Positions 63,063 through 64,000 of a stretch of 64,000 nucleotides of DNA are shown piece by piece. Both the position numbers and the translations under genes were made by a program. Each line of letters begins with the position of its first letter. The first letter of the stretch is position 1. The notes under the pieces are model-generated. The model saw only the letters and a list, made by a program, of their open reading frames with translations, did no database searches and was not told the DNA's origin. The DNA comes from Xylanimonas ulmi (GTDB lineage: Bacteria > Actinomycetota > Actinomycetes > Actinomycetales > Cellulomonadaceae): contig NZ_SGWX01000001.1 in the NCBI RefSeq assembly GCF_004216535.1, positions 1-64,000 of the forward strand, read 5' to 3'.

Positions 63063-63733
63063 TCCGCGTGCTGGTCGTGGACGATCAGCGAGCCGTGGCG
63101 GACGGGCATCGCGTGCTGGTCGACCGGGTGCCCGGGTTCGTGACCGTCGCGGTGACGCACAACGGCGAGGACGCGCTCGTGCGGGTCGCCTCGGGCGGGG
63201 TCGACCTGATCCTGTTGGACTTCGGCCTGCCCGGCATCCACGGGCTGGAGGTGTGCCGCCAGCTCCAGCAGACCGAGGCGCCCGTCGACGTCATCGCGAT
63301 CACCGCCGACCGGAACCTGGTCACGCTGCGGCAGTCGGTGCGCCTGGGCATCGTCGGCTACCTGCTCAAGCCCTTCTCGTTCGCCGCGCTGCGGCAGACG
63401 CTGGAGCGTTACGCGGCCTTCCGTGTCGCCGTCGCCGGTGACCGGCCGGTGGACCAGCAGGAGATCGACGCGGCGCTCGACCGGCTCCGGGAGCGGTCGC
63501 ACACCGAGATGCCCAAGGGCATGAGCCGCGAGACGCTCGACGACGTCCGGCACGCGGTCGCCGTCGCGCCGGACGGGCTCACCGCGGCGCAGGCCGCCGC
63601 CGCGACCGACGTCTCGCGCGTGACCGCGCGCCGCTACCTCGAGTTCTTGACCCACTCGGGCGGGTGCCTGCGTGAGCCGATCCGCGGCCATGCGGGCAGA
63701 CCCGAGATCCGCTACCGGGTGCGGCCCATCTGA
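63059..63733 (+). CDS. CitB/DcuR-type response regulator
   Basis: A 224-residue regulator. Receiver domain residues about 1-120: VLVVDDQRAVA with acidic pocket, ILLDFGLPGIHG with the phospho-acceptor Asp, and GYLLKPFSFAAL with the conserved Lys. The C-terminal about 90 residues are a helical-winged HTH (LTAAQAAAATDVSRVTARRY, LEFLTHSGGCL), as in DpiA/DcuR. Four-base overlap with the kinase gene; it is the natural partner. Confidence 0.93.
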   Translation: MIRVLVVDDQRAVADGHRVLVDRVPGFVTVAVTHNGEDALVRVASGGVDLILLDFGLPGIHGLEVCRQLQQTEAPVDVIAITADRNLVTLRQSVRLGIVGYLLKPFSFAALRQTLERYAAFRVAVAGDRPVDQQEIDAALDRLRERSHTEMPKGMSRETLDDVRHAVAVAPDGLTAAQAAAATDVSRVTARRYLEFLTHSGGCLREPIRGHAGRPEIRYRVRPI

Positions 63734-63772
63734 GGGCGGCCGTGGGCGCGGCGCCCGTCGCCGCCTCGTCGC

Positions 63773-64000
63773 CTACTCGGGCCCCGGCCGCGTCGCCGGG
63801 CCCGCGGCGGGGCAGGAGGCGGCGATCGCGCGGACCGCGGTCTCGGACGCCGCGACGGCGGCCAGGATGCGCTCGGCGTCGTGGGCCAGCCGCAGGCCCG
63901 CGGGGGTCAGGGACACCTGCCGGGTGGTGCGGTCGAGCAGCCTGGCGCCCATCTGCGACTCCAGTTGGCGGATCGCCTGGGACAGCGCCGGCTGGGTGAT
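63773..64000 (-). CDS. LysR-type DNA-binding protein, C-terminal part, short (5' end outside window)
   Basis: Seventy-five codons read from the right edge: ITQPALSQAIRQLESQMGAR is the LysR recognition helix region, followed by LLDRTTRQVSLTPAGLRLAH (wing) and a linker helix, then a short GPATRPGPE end and a TAG at 63773-63775. A full LysR protein has about 200 more residues of effector-binding domain, which are absent; the region to 63733 is the end of the response regulator. It is either an HTH-only protein or a truncated gene. Confidence 0.75.
   Translation of the reverse strand: MTQPALSQAIRQLESQMGARLLDRTTRQVSLTPAGLRLAHDAERILAAVAASETAVRAIAASCPAAGPATRPGPE

Overview
The window is a high-GC, densely coding stretch with frequent GTG starts, many 1-4 base stop/start overlaps, a whiB7 gene and several actinobacteria-restricted families (AdnAB, UPF0182, DUF2342, DUF5302, mycoredoxin). 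It reads as the chromosome of an actinobacterium. FrdABCD, carbohydrate ABC operons and an LPXTG-like surface protein suggest a facultatively anaerobic Micrococcales member of the Cellulomonas/Oerskovia/Sanguibacter kind. That placement is an inference from gene content, not a sequence match.

Region 1 (1-17.3 kb) is a conserved core block whose gene order resembles the adnA-adnB-nudC-mrx1-uvrD2-whiB7 neighbourhood of mycobacteria: helicase-nuclease subunits, a phosphotransferase, NudC, a mycoredoxin-like protein, UvrD2, WhiB7 with a long attenuated leader, a ThiF-like protein, two peptidase families, a Lon-like PDZ protease and a UPF0182 membrane protein. It ends with an initiator tRNA-Met and a terminator. 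Region 2 (17.3-24.2 kb) is accessory and partly decayed: an orphan small protein, a membrane protein with an unclear start, a broken IS256-family transposase, a truncated DUF1684 gene abutting a truncated oligopeptide ABC ATPase, a DUF5302 protein and a wall-anchored surface protein. Region 3 (24.2-29.2 kb, minus strand) is a FecBCD-type metal/siderophore/cofactor ABC transporter with two intact DUF1684 genes, a candidate Cys-Cys leader peptide and a palindromic operator candidate.

Region 4 (29.3-36.0 kb) is a LacI-controlled carbohydrate unit: a debranching-type glycosidase divergent from lacI, followed by a CUT1 sugar ABC transporter without its own ATPase; two GATCGATC-centred operators lie between the divergent genes. 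Region 5 (36.1-53.4 kb) is the most interesting locus: a second CUT1 transporter, a secreted GHL10-type glycosidase, GH36, GH13, DUF4127, a ROK kinase, a DasR/NagR-type GntR regulator, a NanE epimerase and three Gfo/Idh oxidoreductases. Four dre-like sites of the form GGTMTAKACC are at its promoters, so it looks like one regulon. NanE plus a sugar kinase without any sialidase or sialic acid lyase points to a pathway that releases N-acetylmannosamine or a related amino sugar from an unidentified glycan.

Region 6 (53.4-63.7 kb) is a C4-dicarboxylate/fumarate respiration module: a DASS transporter, class II fumarase and FrdABCD in a tightly packed minus-strand run ending in an Acg-like nitroreductase, divergent from a CitA/DcuS-type sensor kinase and its response regulator. 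The right edge holds the end of a LysR-type protein that stops after its DNA-binding region.
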